A program made the translations under genes and the position numbers. From Siderastrea siderea (lineage: Eukaryota; Cnidaria; Anthozoa; Scleractinia; Rhizangiidae), in NCBI GenBank assembly GCA_964030785.1, contig OZ034979.1:37967984-38031983 (forward strand): a DNA stretch of 64,000 bases. The letters are read 5' to 3'. This document shows, one piece after another, positions 33,950 to 45,571 of this stretch; positions within the stretch are counted from its first letter, which is position 1, and each line of letters begins with the position of its first letter. The notes beneath the pieces were generated by a model that saw nothing but the letters and a program-made list of their open reading frames with translations, searched no databases and was not told the origin of the DNA.

Positions 33950-34795
33950 ATTTTACTCAGGCTTTTCAAAGCCTCAGACCTGAAATGTATGCCTCATTCC
34001 TCAGTTGCCGACATTCGGATAAGCCTTCTCTTTGAGGAAAATATTATATTCTGTCCTGTCCTACATTTATTCTATCCGGCTTTGAGCCCTTCAATGTCCA
34101 GTTCATTTGAATCGAGACTTCAGGAGCTTTCCCAATTGGTTTAGCCTTTTAAATGACCAATCTCGATCAGTATAATGTCCAAAACCCTCTTGAAGATTGT
34201 TGTGTACAAAAATCCCTGGTGCCACCATTTTTCGAATTCCTCCAAATAAACGTGGTGGAGGCATTGCACTAACCTAGCCCTGTCCCCAAGAAAACCACAG
34301 TCAAAATACCAGCCCTCTTCCGTCTGCAACTGTACCCCCATGTATTATTCACATACCAATCAATCGTCCAGTAACCTTAAACCTACTGCAACGAAATTCC
34401 TTTCCTTTTGCATTGCTATAAGATGGTGCCCCAGAGGCCCATCTTAAAGAGCATATAAATCAAAGTAAATGTTGAAAACCTGACTCTGGTGACGTACAGT
34501 ATTTTTTTCTCTATAAGCCGATGTTATCTGTAAAGCGAGACCCAAGATCTGAGAGATTTGGCGATGGGACAAAAATTGAACAAAATAAATGGAAAACTAT
34601 CGTCTACAAGACAAAATGCAATTTTCCCAAAAGTTCAAGTAAGGGCCGTTTACATGTTTCAACGTGTGAGTTTGTACCAAATCCTTTCATGTGACTTAAA
34701 GTGCTATTTGTCAAATGTGTATACATAAATGTGCAAGAAATGTAGGTGACTGAAACAGATAAAATAATAGTCAAACAGTAACTTCGACATGATTA
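33950..34795. other. no gene assigned
   Basis: Minus-strand frames at about 34130-34340 stay open in two registers and look protein-like (for example GGIRKMVAPGIFVHNN), but I recognise no family and no clear splice sites. Confidence 0.4.
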
Positions 34796-34799
34796 TTGA

Positions 34800-35756
34800 A
34801 TTGAATAATTGAGAATTGAATTGTGCATCCAGGATATCAAATGTTGGATGACAACAAATAAAAATAATAACACGGAGCTCCTAGTTCTCAATGCTCGCCC
34901 CCGACGGCCCCTGCCTACGCTGAACTCCATCTTTGCCGGGACTGATCTCATTACTGCATCTGAATCTACGGGGAATATCGGTGTTTGGTTTGATAACTTA
35001 GTCTTGATGGACAAACAGGTTACCTCTATTTGTAAATCAGCGTTTTATTATCTACATAATGCAGCTAAAATGAGGAAATTCATACCGCTCAAGAACTGAG
35101 ACATTGATCGATGTATTTGTAACATCTAAGTTGGATTATTGTAATTCCCTCCTGTCAGGTCTTTCACAAAACCAGATTCAGAGGTTGCAGTATGTCCAGA
35201 ACTCAGCCGCATGTTCCTCACTGTTACTAGGAAATATGACAACATTACACCCATACTGAGAGTGTTACAGTGCCTTCCAGTGGCCGAACGAATTCATTTT
35301 AAAATTCTACTTTTAACATTGAAATCGTTAAATGACATGGTGCCTATTTACGCGAGCTTTAATCCCCTTGAGAACGTTGTGCTCCTCTAGTAAATCTTTG
35401 CTTGTTATACCTAGATGCAATCTTAAGACGTATGGTCAAAGAGCATTTTCATACATTGCTTCAGTGTTATGGAACTCTCTTCCAGAGGATACAAGGAGCT
35501 GCAAGTCGTCAACTACTTTTAAAACTAAGATGAAGACCTTTCTTTTTAAGCGTATTTTTAATTGACGCTGTATTATATAATTATTTTGTTGTTTAATTGT
35601 TAATATTGTCAATATTGTTATTGATAATCTCTGACTTAAGACCTTTTTTTAAATTGATATTGTATTATTTAATTATTTCTATTATTTAATTTTAAATATT
35701 GTAAAGCGCTGTTGGATACCTCATAGAAACAGCGCTATATAAATCATCATTATTGG
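34800..35756 (+). pseudogene. CR1/L2-like LINE, 3' end
   Basis: C-terminal part of a non-LTR retrotransposon ORF2 on the plus strand. Recognisable in order: GVWFDNLVLMDKQV (about 34985), SKLDYCNSLLSGL (35130), LPVAERIHFKILLLTL (35275), and YGQRAFSYIASVLWNSLP (35430) to a stop at about 35565. The 3' UTR ends in gtaaagcgctg...cagcgctatataaatcatc, the hairpin-plus-short-repeat tail of CR1/L2/Rex-type LINEs, at about 35756. Frameshifts occur near 35100-35220 and 35345. RT and endonuclease are absent, so it is a 5'-truncated copy. Confidence 0.85.
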
Positions 35757-36639
35757 AAGTGAAAAAAAAAACGTTGGTGATCAAAACGATGAAGTTTCTG
35801 TAATTTGAAAGCTCTAAATGTTTCATATTTTATCTTAGTGCAGCATGTAGCTTAATTTGCAGGCTGTCATTTCTGGCTAATGCTAGTGAAACAAGTGAAG
35901 CAACCTACAGGAAACAGATAGTGGCAAGAAATCAACGTTCTTTGTCTAAAGAAAATGGTGACGAAGACATACAGACACTTTGTCGGTTCTGCACGAATTG
36001 CGTGACTGTTTGGGTGTCGATGATTGGAAGCAGTTTTTGCCATTTTTTTCTGATGAATTTCCGTGTCATCATTATCTGTCATTAAAGATGTGTTTATTGT
36101 TCATCGTGGTATAAAATAGGCAAGATGAACGCTTATTCGTTTGTCTCACAATGGAATCGGAATGGAGTTGGAATGAGTTGTTGATCACCAAGTTTCGACT
36201 GCAATACATAGCCTATGATTCACACCATCCTCAGTCAGTTTGTTAAGTGTGGTATTGTTAAGTGTTAATTTACACGACCAAGCCAAACACCTCACAACAA
36301 AACCTTCTGCTATCTCTGAAGAAAAGAAACATTTATCATCGGTACTTGTTTCAAACGGATATCCTTCTTCATTTGTTCGAAAGCTCACAAAGACAACAAG
36401 ACCAACAGCCAACAATGTTGACAAAGCGATTCCATCGTGAGACAAACGAATAAACGTCCATTTTGTCATCATTATCTGTTTGCAATAACAACTTTTTGAG
36501 AGCAGCTTTAGGCTTTCAACAGTTATGAAACGGGTCCTGTTTTTAAAAAGCAACAGAGTTTGATAAATCATTTGTTTACCGAGAATCATTCACACATGTT
36601 ATAACAATAAGCTATCTTTAAACTGATGAGATCAAAAAT
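35757..36639. other. no gene; contains a ~330 bp TIR-like repeat
   Basis: aacgcttattcgtttgtctc at 36129 recurs inverted near 36457, with 31 matching bases in all. This suggests a MITE of about 330 bp (36125-36458). No target duplication seen. The rest is featureless. Confidence 0.5.
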
Positions 36640-36905
36640 TATGTTAAAAGTACTCAAATGCTTGACAAGGAAACTATGCTCTTCTTACCACACTGACAAT
36701 AATGACCAGAAATCTTCAGAAGTATCACAATAAATAAATAGATAAATAAATAAATAAATACTCTAGAGATTCCTCTGTTTTTCCACAAAAGAAGCAATTA
36801 GGTGACGACACCAAACACATTTTGTAAAGGGTCTTGTTTGTGTTAATAATTCTGTGCAACAGAATTATACTAGAATCCTGTTATTTTTTAATCAAGCTGC
36901 CTTTC
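36640..36905 (-). pseudogene. L1-like LINE C-terminal fragment
   Basis: The minus strand reads KTLYKMCLVSSPNCFFCGKT followed by EESLEYLF, the Cys-rich C-terminus of L1-type ORF2 (compare the remnant near 18.2 kb). A run of aaataaataaat (36731-36760) has expanded within it. Only about 80 codons remain. Confidence 0.65.
36731..36760. repeat. simple repeat (aaat)n
   Basis: Short tetranucleotide tract inside the LINE fragment. Confidence 0.9.
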
Positions 36906-37484
36906 TCGGGAGAAGATAAAACTGTTCCCACCGTAAGTCGTGTGCTGGAAATAAATCTTTTATTACATATATTACAACAATTTCATATCATAAACGGCAG
37001 GGCTCAACACTAATGAACACTCACCCGCTTTCCATTGGATAGTAAATTTATACCCTGCAAGCAGAGGTTTTTCATCTTTTTGTCCTTTGTGTTTCATAGT
37101 CTATTCACGGCTTTCTTTTGCTCTGAACGCTACTTTCAGTCCTCAGAAAAACCTCCGCCATGTAACGATACCTGCACCTGTTCGGCATGCTCCCTCGCAA
37201 CCTCCAAATTCTTGGAGGTTTGTCACGTGATAAGTCAATTTGGAAACTGGTTTTACCAATTTTTTCTGCTGAGCACATCTTTTTGGCGTCCTTCGCTGGT
37301 GCGGCTGTGCCCAAACGCTGCACTTTGTTGCATCCAAAGGAGTTTCAACAATTAGAAGACCTTCAACAATAAGAAAACCATTGTTATTTGGTATCGTGGT
37401 GATGTCCGCTGACCTTACTGCCTCACTACTCGGCCAAGCGGCCACTTTTTATGGGCTCCTTCATTCTGCTTAGAAATGACACAT
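36906..37484. other. possible 3' UTR/LTR of BEL-C, unproven
   Basis: Lies just downstream of the minus-strand BEL-C coding region, where a 3' LTR is expected. I could not find a matching second copy upstream of BEL-C near 45.3-45.6 kb. Confidence 0.3.
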
Positions 37485-38817
37485 TCACCAACGGTAAGAT
37501 TTCTCTCTAGCTAAACCCACTTTTGTCTGACTTGCAGCGTTTAAAGATACTCTTTGCATCATATCGGCCAAACTTAATGTTGACAAGATACTGTACTCTT
37601 CTCCAACATCTGCGACAATACACATCAGCTCTTCGACATTCATCTGGAAGCAGTAGCACTCGCTTTGGTGAGAACGGCTCTGGTGCCTCTGCATTATGTA
37701 GGTAATCAACACTGAGAGGTCTTGAATTGATAATGCATTCATCTTATATTCGTTTGCAAGGTCTCATCATCAAGTTGGCTTCCAGCCTTCTACAGTAGTG
37801 GTTCCAATGCAGTGCATACACTACGTATTCACTGGTCCCAGGTTCCTCCCATGTGACTGGAATGGGGCACGTCAATTTGAATGGGATCCACTCACATCCA
37901 CTCCTTAGCAAATACTCTTGAACGTGACCTTGATCTATCTCAGCTAACCGAAACGCTGCCCTCCGTTCATTTCGTGCAATTATGAAATTTATTCCCTGGT
38001 CAGAACTCGGCTGCCACACAGCCCCTCTCCAATTCTCGAAACAACTCAGTGCATTGATAAAGAACTGTCTAGTGAATTGGCAGTCTCCAGATGAACACTT
38101 CTTGACCCCATACACATGAGCAATACTCTATAGCGTTTGACTTTGCTTCTCCTTTCCTTGACAATGAATGGTCTGAAGGTAATCATCTGCACAAAACGAA
38201 AATGAAGGTACTAGCTCAAGTCTGTCCTCAGGAAGACAGGCCATCTTCTGCTGCTCTGTGGGTCTACAAAGACGACTACACGTTACACAACTTGATATGA
38301 ACCCTGATACTCCCGAAGATCCACCGACCAACCAATGGCCACCTTGGCACAGCGTGTTACGTGTCATCCCACTAATCCATGTGGTTCACTTTCAAGTGGT
38401 GATGTCGAATCAACAGTTCAGTCAAATAGCCCTTTCACGGAATAGTGACTGGATGCTTCATATCAACCGGTACGTTTGCTCTTCTGATATGTCCACCAAC
38501 ACGAATCAGGCCACCTTGGTCCACAAAGGGATTCAGCTTGTACAGCAAACTGGACTTTTGTAACGCTTGTTTTCTTCCTCTAGCTTGACCTCTGTTTGTC
38601 TCCCCGTCAGTCACATTTAAGTTACATAAAATTTGAAGTTGGGAATGTTCATACTGCAAACATCTGATAATGGTCCTCTCTGCCTCTTGAAGCTCTGGTA
38701 ATGTAACCCCCAGCACTGATTTCCCAACTTCTACCCTTGACCTAATTGTCACCGGTTCCCGGGCGTCTTCACTTCTCTTCTTTGAAATTTGGACTTCAGT
38801 CGTAAACATAGAGCTAT
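37485..38817 (-). pseudogene. BEL-C integrase and C-terminal region
   Basis: Downstream part of a minus-strand BEL/Pao polyprotein. Order: LYKLNPFVDQGGLIRVGG (about 38530) before the integrase; zinc-binding residues SSCVTCSRL (about 38275); the start of the core with FCADDYL (about 38190); DQGINFIIARNE (about 37990); then a frameshifted segment with INSRPL-like sequence and a DUF5641-like end (ASQTKVGLAREKSY, 37510). Several frame breaks lie between 37740 and 38130. The upstream part continues at 41443 after a 2.6 kb insertion. Confidence 0.82.
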
Positions 38818-38825
38818 AACCTTCA

Positions 38826-41434
38826 CATTCTCGTCCCCAGAGCCCCTTGGCCCTCTTAGCTGCCGGCAACTGAGCACGAGAACCAAGGGGCTCTGGCAAC
38901 AAAAGGATGCCGGATGTCCTAGAATCTAGGACTTCCATTTCTGTTTATGTATGTTGCATTCAAGTGACTACTTGTACATATGAGAAAGTAATTTCGCCCT
39001 GAAAGAAAAAACTCTGAAGATACTTGGATTCCTCGTTTCGGGAGGTGGAAGTTAATCTTTCCACGAAGAGCAGGGAGATGTTACCCGCCCTATTTCAATC
39101 GCGAGCTGGAGTCAGTGGTCTTAATTCAGATCCAATGCTGTCAAGAAGAGATCTATCATCTGCAGCTGTTTACATTAAACGTGCAAATTCACTGGCAATT
39201 TTCGAATAAATGGAACCAAGAAATCAAGGTATCGATTTAGAAATTTCTCGCTATTTGAGAAAACTGCTTTAAGTTTGAAGAAAGATTTCAGCGAATTATT
39301 TGTGAAATTTATAACAGCTGACGAGACGTATACTGTACGTGTATCAGAAAGGGTCAGTTCAGTAGGTTATAAGCTTTCTGTATTCAGCTGTATTCGTGTC
39401 TACCGGTACATATATACATGCATTTCACGATTTGGTATTCCTTTCTTCCACAATATATTAATAGTCTTTTTAAAGACAATCAGTGACTGTACTTGTACTT
39501 TAGACGTTGAGGCTCAACCAGAGATTTGTTCAAGTACAGAGCAAAAAATTGACAAATAAAACATCATCCTTACATCATTGAAGAATGTGTGGTGTCAAAG
39601 TAGGCCCGAAAGTAAGTCTAAGCTCCACTCACTGATGGTCATGCTTTACCATATGCTTAAATGCAATATTTATTACATTTCATTACACTGTAACACAATT
39701 GAAAAAAAAAATGTTTTGAATACAGAGAAACCTGAAGCACCCACATAAAATGGGCAAGTGGTTCAACTGTAATAAGTTCATCGAGCATGAGCAGTGCTGA
39801 AATGGATGGGAAATTTGAGTAGCGCTTTATTGACTTTAACTAAACAGACACAGCCCAGTGACCTGTGTGGTTTCCTTCTTCTTCCTCTTTTCCCAATTGC
39901 TTTTTTTGGTGTTGTTTTTTAATCACTCAGAGACCATTCGAGGTGATCACACTGAGTTGCAGTCTTAAACCACCTTAAACTAGCTTTATTCAATATTGAC
40001 TGTGGTTCACTACACCAAATTAATAGCCGCACCAAGAGGTGAGGTGGTCAGGTGCGGTGTAGTTGTTAGCTTGTCAAACCTTCCATGCCACTTTTTGTTT
40101 TGTAAATCAGTGTTCTGAGGCCACAGCTGTGTGGCTCTCTTAATATATTGGACGCAATTTACCTCAGACTATAAGCAATGTACATGCACTTGAAAGTTTT
40201 TGCCACACTGAAATACTCTTGTACGTTGTAATCAATCTTGGGTGGCTATCCTTGACAGAAAAGGGAGTCGCTTATGGTCTAATAAGGTATGGGAATTAGA
40301 AGCTCAGGGAACAGGGAATAAGTGACTGTGGCTCCAACTGGCTTTAAACTTGCTGCTGCAATGAGCTCCTTTTTTTTTGATAATGCGAGGTCAAAATCAG
40401 AAGGTCACCAAATGTCCTCTGATAGTGTAACTTCCCAAATGCTGAGCTACAACCAAGATAAGCAAATGGGAGCCCCGGGAGCAAAAGGCATATCTCAGTT
40501 ACCGTAACAATTATCATCACATTGTGACTGAAACTACAAAAAGACTAGGAAATTCTAAAATTATTATTGATTCATCCAGTGCAAGAAATTGTGAGGTTCT
40601 CTTGTATAGTGATAGTTCATGAACGTGTACACTTCGAAAATACAAATTATTTAAATAGAGGAATAGGAGAAAAATGCAGTGCAATTCAATCACCACTTAT
40701 AGGGAAGATAGCTGTTTACAAACATTTTTTTTGTATTCAAATGTGCCAAGCACTAAAACAAAAGAACTCTTTGTTTCAACAGCCAATAGATCTTTGGTTG
40801 GCAAAATTAATATCGACAGGTGACGTTAACGATATCCTCGCTATCCTAATCTCATTGTGCTACAATTCGTGAAAACAAATCGTTCTCAAAGATTTAGCGC
40901 CTATGTATCAGACCTCTGGTATGGTCACTCAACAAAATTCAATATATACCCATGAATGGATTACTCGGATGCCTTTATCGGCAAACCAGGTTCTAGTTGT
41001 TCACAATGATTACCTGCTCGATTGAAGATGGAGATTCACTGAAACTGTTTAGACGCAGGTTAGACCCTCAAAATTGTCTTCTTGGAAGCAGCTATAGAGA
41101 ATCCAGTCGAACTTGGGTAAACTCTAGCGATTCAAAAACGCTGTCTTTGTCATTGAAACTCCCAACAGAGTCATCCCGAATTAAAGCCTTCACCATTTAT
41201 CAGTTTCCTGTGGTTAGAGACAGAAGTTAAACAGCGAATTCAGGGAAGAATCCTGCAAATATAACCATCTACACCAGTTTCGCATTGTTGTTTACTTTGC
41301 TGGAATTTTTACTTCTGTTTTGAATTTTATTGTTTGGAGCTAGCCAATCAAATCCTGTGTTGCCAGAGCCCCTTGGTCCTCGTGCCCAGTTGCTGGTGGC
41401 TAAGAGGGCCAAGCAGCTCTGGGAATGAGAATGA
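38826..41434. mobile_element. 2.6 kb hAT-like element inserted in BEL-C
   Basis: The ends (38826-38900 and 41357-41434) are inverted copies of about 75 bp, cattctcgtccccagagccc and a diverged partner. It is flanked by a perfect 8 bp duplication aaccttca (38818-38825, 41435-41442), the hAT size. BEL-C coding continues across it once removed. The 2.45 kb interior has no recognised transposase or known gene, so it is non-autonomous or carries unknown cargo. The same ends delimit the MITE at 11767-12020. Confidence 0.88.
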
Positions 41435-41442
41435 AACCTTCA

Positions 41443-43200
41443 TAGTTTGGTACCAAGTAATCAGGAAATGGAACAACACTCTTGACTTCCGATACGGACG
41501 CTTTCCTCACCTCCTGGTAGGACTCTTGAAGGGGAGACACCTCCACATTTTTTTATTTCAGGTTTACAGTGTCCACTCTTCCACAGAAATTCTGGACCAG
41601 TTAACCAGCGTGAACCTTCTACCATCTGCTTTGCTGTTAGTCCTCATGACGCATCGCCTGCGGGATTGCTGCTCATGTCAATGGAGAACCACGAGTTAGG
41701 GTCAGTTAGGTCACGGATCTGCTGTACCCTGTTAGCGACATAAATGTGGACCCTTTTAGCTTCATTGTTAATGTATCCAACAACTACTCGGCTGTCTGTC
41801 CAGAAGAACCCTTGCATCTCTGGGTACTCTAACTCACTTCTCACGAACTCACTCATTCTTGCTAATGTGTTAGCGGCTAACTCCAATCTTGGGATGGTCT
41901 TGTGCTTTAGAGGTGTTACCCGTACTTTTCAGACTACGAAAGAGCAATGAACCTGGTCATGTTTGTTGATCTGTCTCAGACTGATATGAGCATTGACCGT
42001 AACCCTCCACTGAAGCATCTGAAAAGCAGTGCATCTCCACAGATTTCATGAAGCCAAAGTTGTTTGGCTTGAAACATCACTGTATCTCCAGTTTCTCCAA
42101 CTCTACGATTTCTTGTCGCCACTTCTTCCACTGTGAGTGTAGATACTCAGGAACAGGGCTATCCCAGTCCAACTTGTCTCTGTACATCTGCTGGCCTATC
42201 TTCTTTCCCTTGACTGTAGAGGGCCTATGTGACCATTAGGATCAAAGATGGAGCCAACAGTCAAGAAGATGTCTCATCGAGATAAAGGGCGATCACGAAG
42301 TTTAATATGGAACCGAAAGCTGTTGTTCTCAATGCACCACATCATGCCTGGGGCTTACTCAATAGGCAAAGGATCTACGGCTAGGTTCAGTTCCTTGATT
42401 CCCTTTGCATGGTCCTCAACAGGAATAACTTCAAGAACTTCTTTTTCGTTAGACACTATCTTGTGTAATCTGAGACTGGCTTTTCCACAGATGGCTTGAC
42501 TTGCCTTGATCAACTGGATGGCTTCAGGCACTGTTGGTTTGGACTTTAGGCCATCATTTACGTAGAAGTCCTTGCACATAAATGCAGCAGCATCTGCACC
42601 AAACTCTTCTTCACCATTCCGCTGCTTGCCTAAGCCCGAAGTTCACACAACCTGGCGAACTACTGGTGCCAAACATGTGAACCTTCATATGGTACTCAAT
42701 TACTTCCTTTGATGGGTCGCCATCCAGCCACCACAAGAAGCACAACAGGTCCCTGGATCTTCAGCAACCACGAACTGATCGAACATGCTCTTGAGGTCCC
42801 TCATAAATGCAACGCTTTCCTGGCCGAAATGGCACAGAATCCCTAACAGATCATTCATAAAGTCAGGACGTTGTAGCAAGTAATCATTAAGGTCGACTTC
42901 GTTATACTGGGCTGAACGATCGTTCACTATTCTGATCTGTCCTGGTTTCTTTGGGTGATAGACTCCTGTATGTGGGACGTAATTGACGTCACCATCTTGC
43001 ACCTCAAGATGATCTACAGGAACTCTTTCGGCACATTGACAGATTAAGTCCTTCATAAAGGTCTGGTAGTCTGTGAAGAACTTCAGATTCTTCTTGAATC
43101 TGGCATTCAGTTGGTTCCACTTCTTTACAGCAAGCTGACAGTTGTTGGGAAGAGCAAAACTACCTGACTTCAAAGGAAGTGGCATTTCATAATTTCCAAC
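41443..43200 (-). pseudogene. BEL-C reverse transcriptase and RNase H
   Basis: Minus strand. The RT N-terminal part at 43185-42700 has YVPHTGVYHPKKPGQIRIV, then NDRSAQYNEVDLNDYLLQRP, and FMRDLKSMFDQFVV. The catalytic region near 42575 reads DFYVNDGLKS where family members have YVDDGLKS, so the second Asp of the dyad is Asn here. Next come the RT connection (AIQLIKASQAICGKASLRLH) and the RNase H-like end at 41886-41650 (FWTDSRVVVGYINNEAKR, ANRVQQIRDLTD). Frameshifts separate the blocks near 42600 and 41900-42300. Dead copy of a pol gene. Confidence 0.85.
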
Positions 43201-43715
43201 TGGTTGTTTCTTTACACCGTCCTCTAGAATCCTCAGAATCTCTCATCTTTCATGGAATAAAGTTTGTTTTTTGTACTTGCCTCAACAAAGTCAGTTTCAA
43301 ACACACAGAGAGCCTTCTCCAGGTCAATAATCTCCTTGGCCTTCATAGAGAACGCAAAGCAGCTACGGATTTCTGAAGCTGCAACTCTATTACACACATG
43401 CCTGTCTCCATCTTCCTCATCACGAGACTTGGAAACTCTTCCAATTACTCCCCAACCAAGTACAGGTCTTGGAGTGTATGGCCCATCATCTTCTCCGGTG
43501 ACTATTTCTCTCGGTCGGATAGCTATGGAGAAGTTGTTTCCAATCAGGATAGAAATTTCTTCTGGATGGTACGGTGTCAACTTATCAGCAGTTGGCTTCA
43601 GATGATGCACTTCTCTGGTCACTTCAGGTTTTGGAATCTGTGATCGATTGGCTGAAATAAGTTCCTGGGTAAAGGCCACTGGCATCTTTACAACATGTTC
43701 TGTGCGGCTATTTAA

Positions 43716-43919
43716 CCCTTTCACTCCCAGAGTCAGATATGGAGACATTAAGGTGATTCTGACATCTGGGTCTGTGGATGAAATCCTATAGTGTTACCAT
43801 TCAAATGAAACCTCTTCAGCAGTACTTTCGCATGACACTTTTTATATTTCAGTACTTTACGAATGAAATTTGGGATTTGTCTTGAATTTTGATTTTAGGC
43901 ACTCTTGGGAGTGAAAGGG
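43716..43919. mobile_element. TTAA-flanked MITE in BEL-C protease
   Basis: Ends ccctttcactcccagagt and actcttgggagtgaaaggg, flanked by TTAA on both sides (43712-43715, 43920-43923). TTAA targets are used by piggyBac- and Kolobok-type transposases. Removing the element plus one TTAA restores the reading frame (GLEVLNSRTEHVV). Confidence 0.92.
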
Positions 43920-44884
43920 TTAAAACTTCCAGCCCAGAAATCTTTCTGGTTTGAATGTGTGCATCCTGCTCTTACATTGTTGTCAATAGGAGCTTGGTTG
44001 ATGGGCCTTGTAGATGTAACCATTCACAAAGAGTTTGAGTCACAAAACTGACGTTTGGTCGGTCATCAAGGACTGCATATTGCAATATTTCCTCGTCTGG
44101 CTCTCCCACTGGCCTTACCCACACTGGAACAATAACGGTGTGATCAAATCCACTCCTCTGATCAGGAAGTAGACATACACTCATACAATTCGAGACAGCA
44201 CCACTGTTTTGTGCTTGCTCTTCGTGAAGGCAGGTGGGATGCTTTCCTGAACAGGTTCTGCATTTAAATCTCCCTCTGCAGTTCGCCTCCTGGTGATTGT
44301 TACTGGCTGCACATCCCATAGACAAACGTTCACGGAAGAAAAAGTTTCTCCTTTCACTGAAAGGCTTTCTACAGAAATCACTGCAGTCATCTAACATGTG
44401 CGCTGCACCACAGAATTTCAGATTGGCTGGACTAGGGTGACTTGATTTACTAGAACTACTAGAATCTGCTTCACGGTTGCCATGGCCCACAAGGGAGCTG
44501 CCCTTGTTCCTATCTGGCTTCTGTCCGCTGTTAAAATTTGGACTGCTTGATGTGGACAGGCTTTCTAGCTCTTCTCTGATGAAACTGGCAAACGTGAGAA
44601 AGGTAGGGTAACAAGCTTCACCATGGGGGTGTCTCCACTGCTTAATCGCATCTCTCGATTTAATCTCTAGGTTGTAAGGGAGCGTAGCCAACAGCTTGAC
44701 ATTCTCCTTTGCATAGTCTAGAATAGAAAGTCCTGGGATAGTTTCCTTTGAAGCCAAGATCTTATCTAGCAGATCTGAAAACTCTCTTGAGGCAATGACC
44801 CATATTGGGCCATTTCTCTAACTTGTTAATAAATGCTGTACTCACAACATTACAGTTTCCACACCTTTCCAACAGTACGGACTT

Positions 44885-45090
44885 GAAATAAAATGTAAAG
44901 AAGATCCTCGCAGTTATAAATGCAACTTATGCAGTTGCTAAAAGAAAGCCTGAAAAAATCAGGCTTGCCGGGATTTTTCAGGCTTTTTTTTCGCAACTGC
45001 ATAAGTTGCGTTAATAACTGCGAGGATCTTCTTTACATTTATTTCTTCATTTCGCACTTCAAATATATGAATTTCATATATTCATAATTT
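44885..45090. mobile_element. foldback MITE in BEL-C Gag, 12 bp duplication
   Basis: Flanked by cagtacggactt at 44873-44884 and 45091-45102. The core is an inverted repeat (taaagaagatcctcgcagtt and complement) around a second hairpin, gcctgaaaaaatcaggc. Removing it with one flank restores Gag (KAKSVLLERCGN). The 12 bp duplication is unusually long. Confidence 0.88.
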
Positions 45091-45571
45091 CAGTACGGAC
45101 TTGGCTTTCTGGAAAGCATGTTCTGTTCCGATCAGAAAATAGTGTTCCACAACTTGTTTTGGCTTTCCAACTTGACGCCTGCTTCCATTGGTCTGGAGTA
45201 AACTAGAGCATCGAAGGCACTTATCCAAACTGAGTATTTCAGGGGGTCACTGTTGAATATGGGAATGGTAACCTTTGGAAGCTTTCCGGAGAGAAACAAA
45301 TTATTCTTTGCTCACAGGGCTTGGTATAAAACTTGACTTACCCGAGAGAGGGTCAGTTTGAAATTTGGCAACACCAAAGTCACTCATGTCGTCCCCTGGT
45401 GGAGCGTAATTTGGCACTTAGTCCCAAGTTTGACCATTAGTTTTGACCCTCTTTTTATTACGAAGCCTGTGACTGTGGCGGTATCGAAAAGTAAGCTGGT
45501 TTTTAATGCAAGACTGTACTTCAAGAAGATGGACTAATTAACCATTGAATCACACAGAAAGGTAGGTGATT

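Larger units (their letters stand above)
43233..45300 (-). pseudogene. BEL-C Gag and protease
   Basis: Minus strand from about 45300: a DUF1759 start (KLPKVTIPIFNSDPLKYSVW), more Gag (LLERCGNCNVVSTAFINKLE at 44870), then zinc-knuckle-like Cys/His groups (CRGRFKCRTCSGKHPTCLH, 44280), then the retropepsin-like protease (QYAVLDDRPNVSFV near 44070; the Asp pair is kept but the usual small residue after it is changed), and the protease C-terminus (SILIGNNFSIAIRPREIVTG near 43530; VLGWGVIG). Two MITEs split it, and removing each restores the frame. A stop remains near 44765. Confidence 0.85.

Noticed and set aside
34130..34341. Protein-like minus-strand frames as a host exon
   Set aside because: Two different registers are open, no family recognised and splice sites are not convincing.
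37105..37445. Several overlapping frames of about 60-106 codons on both strands as genes
   Set aside because: Mutually overlapping, no domain, and in the expected 3' flank of BEL-C.
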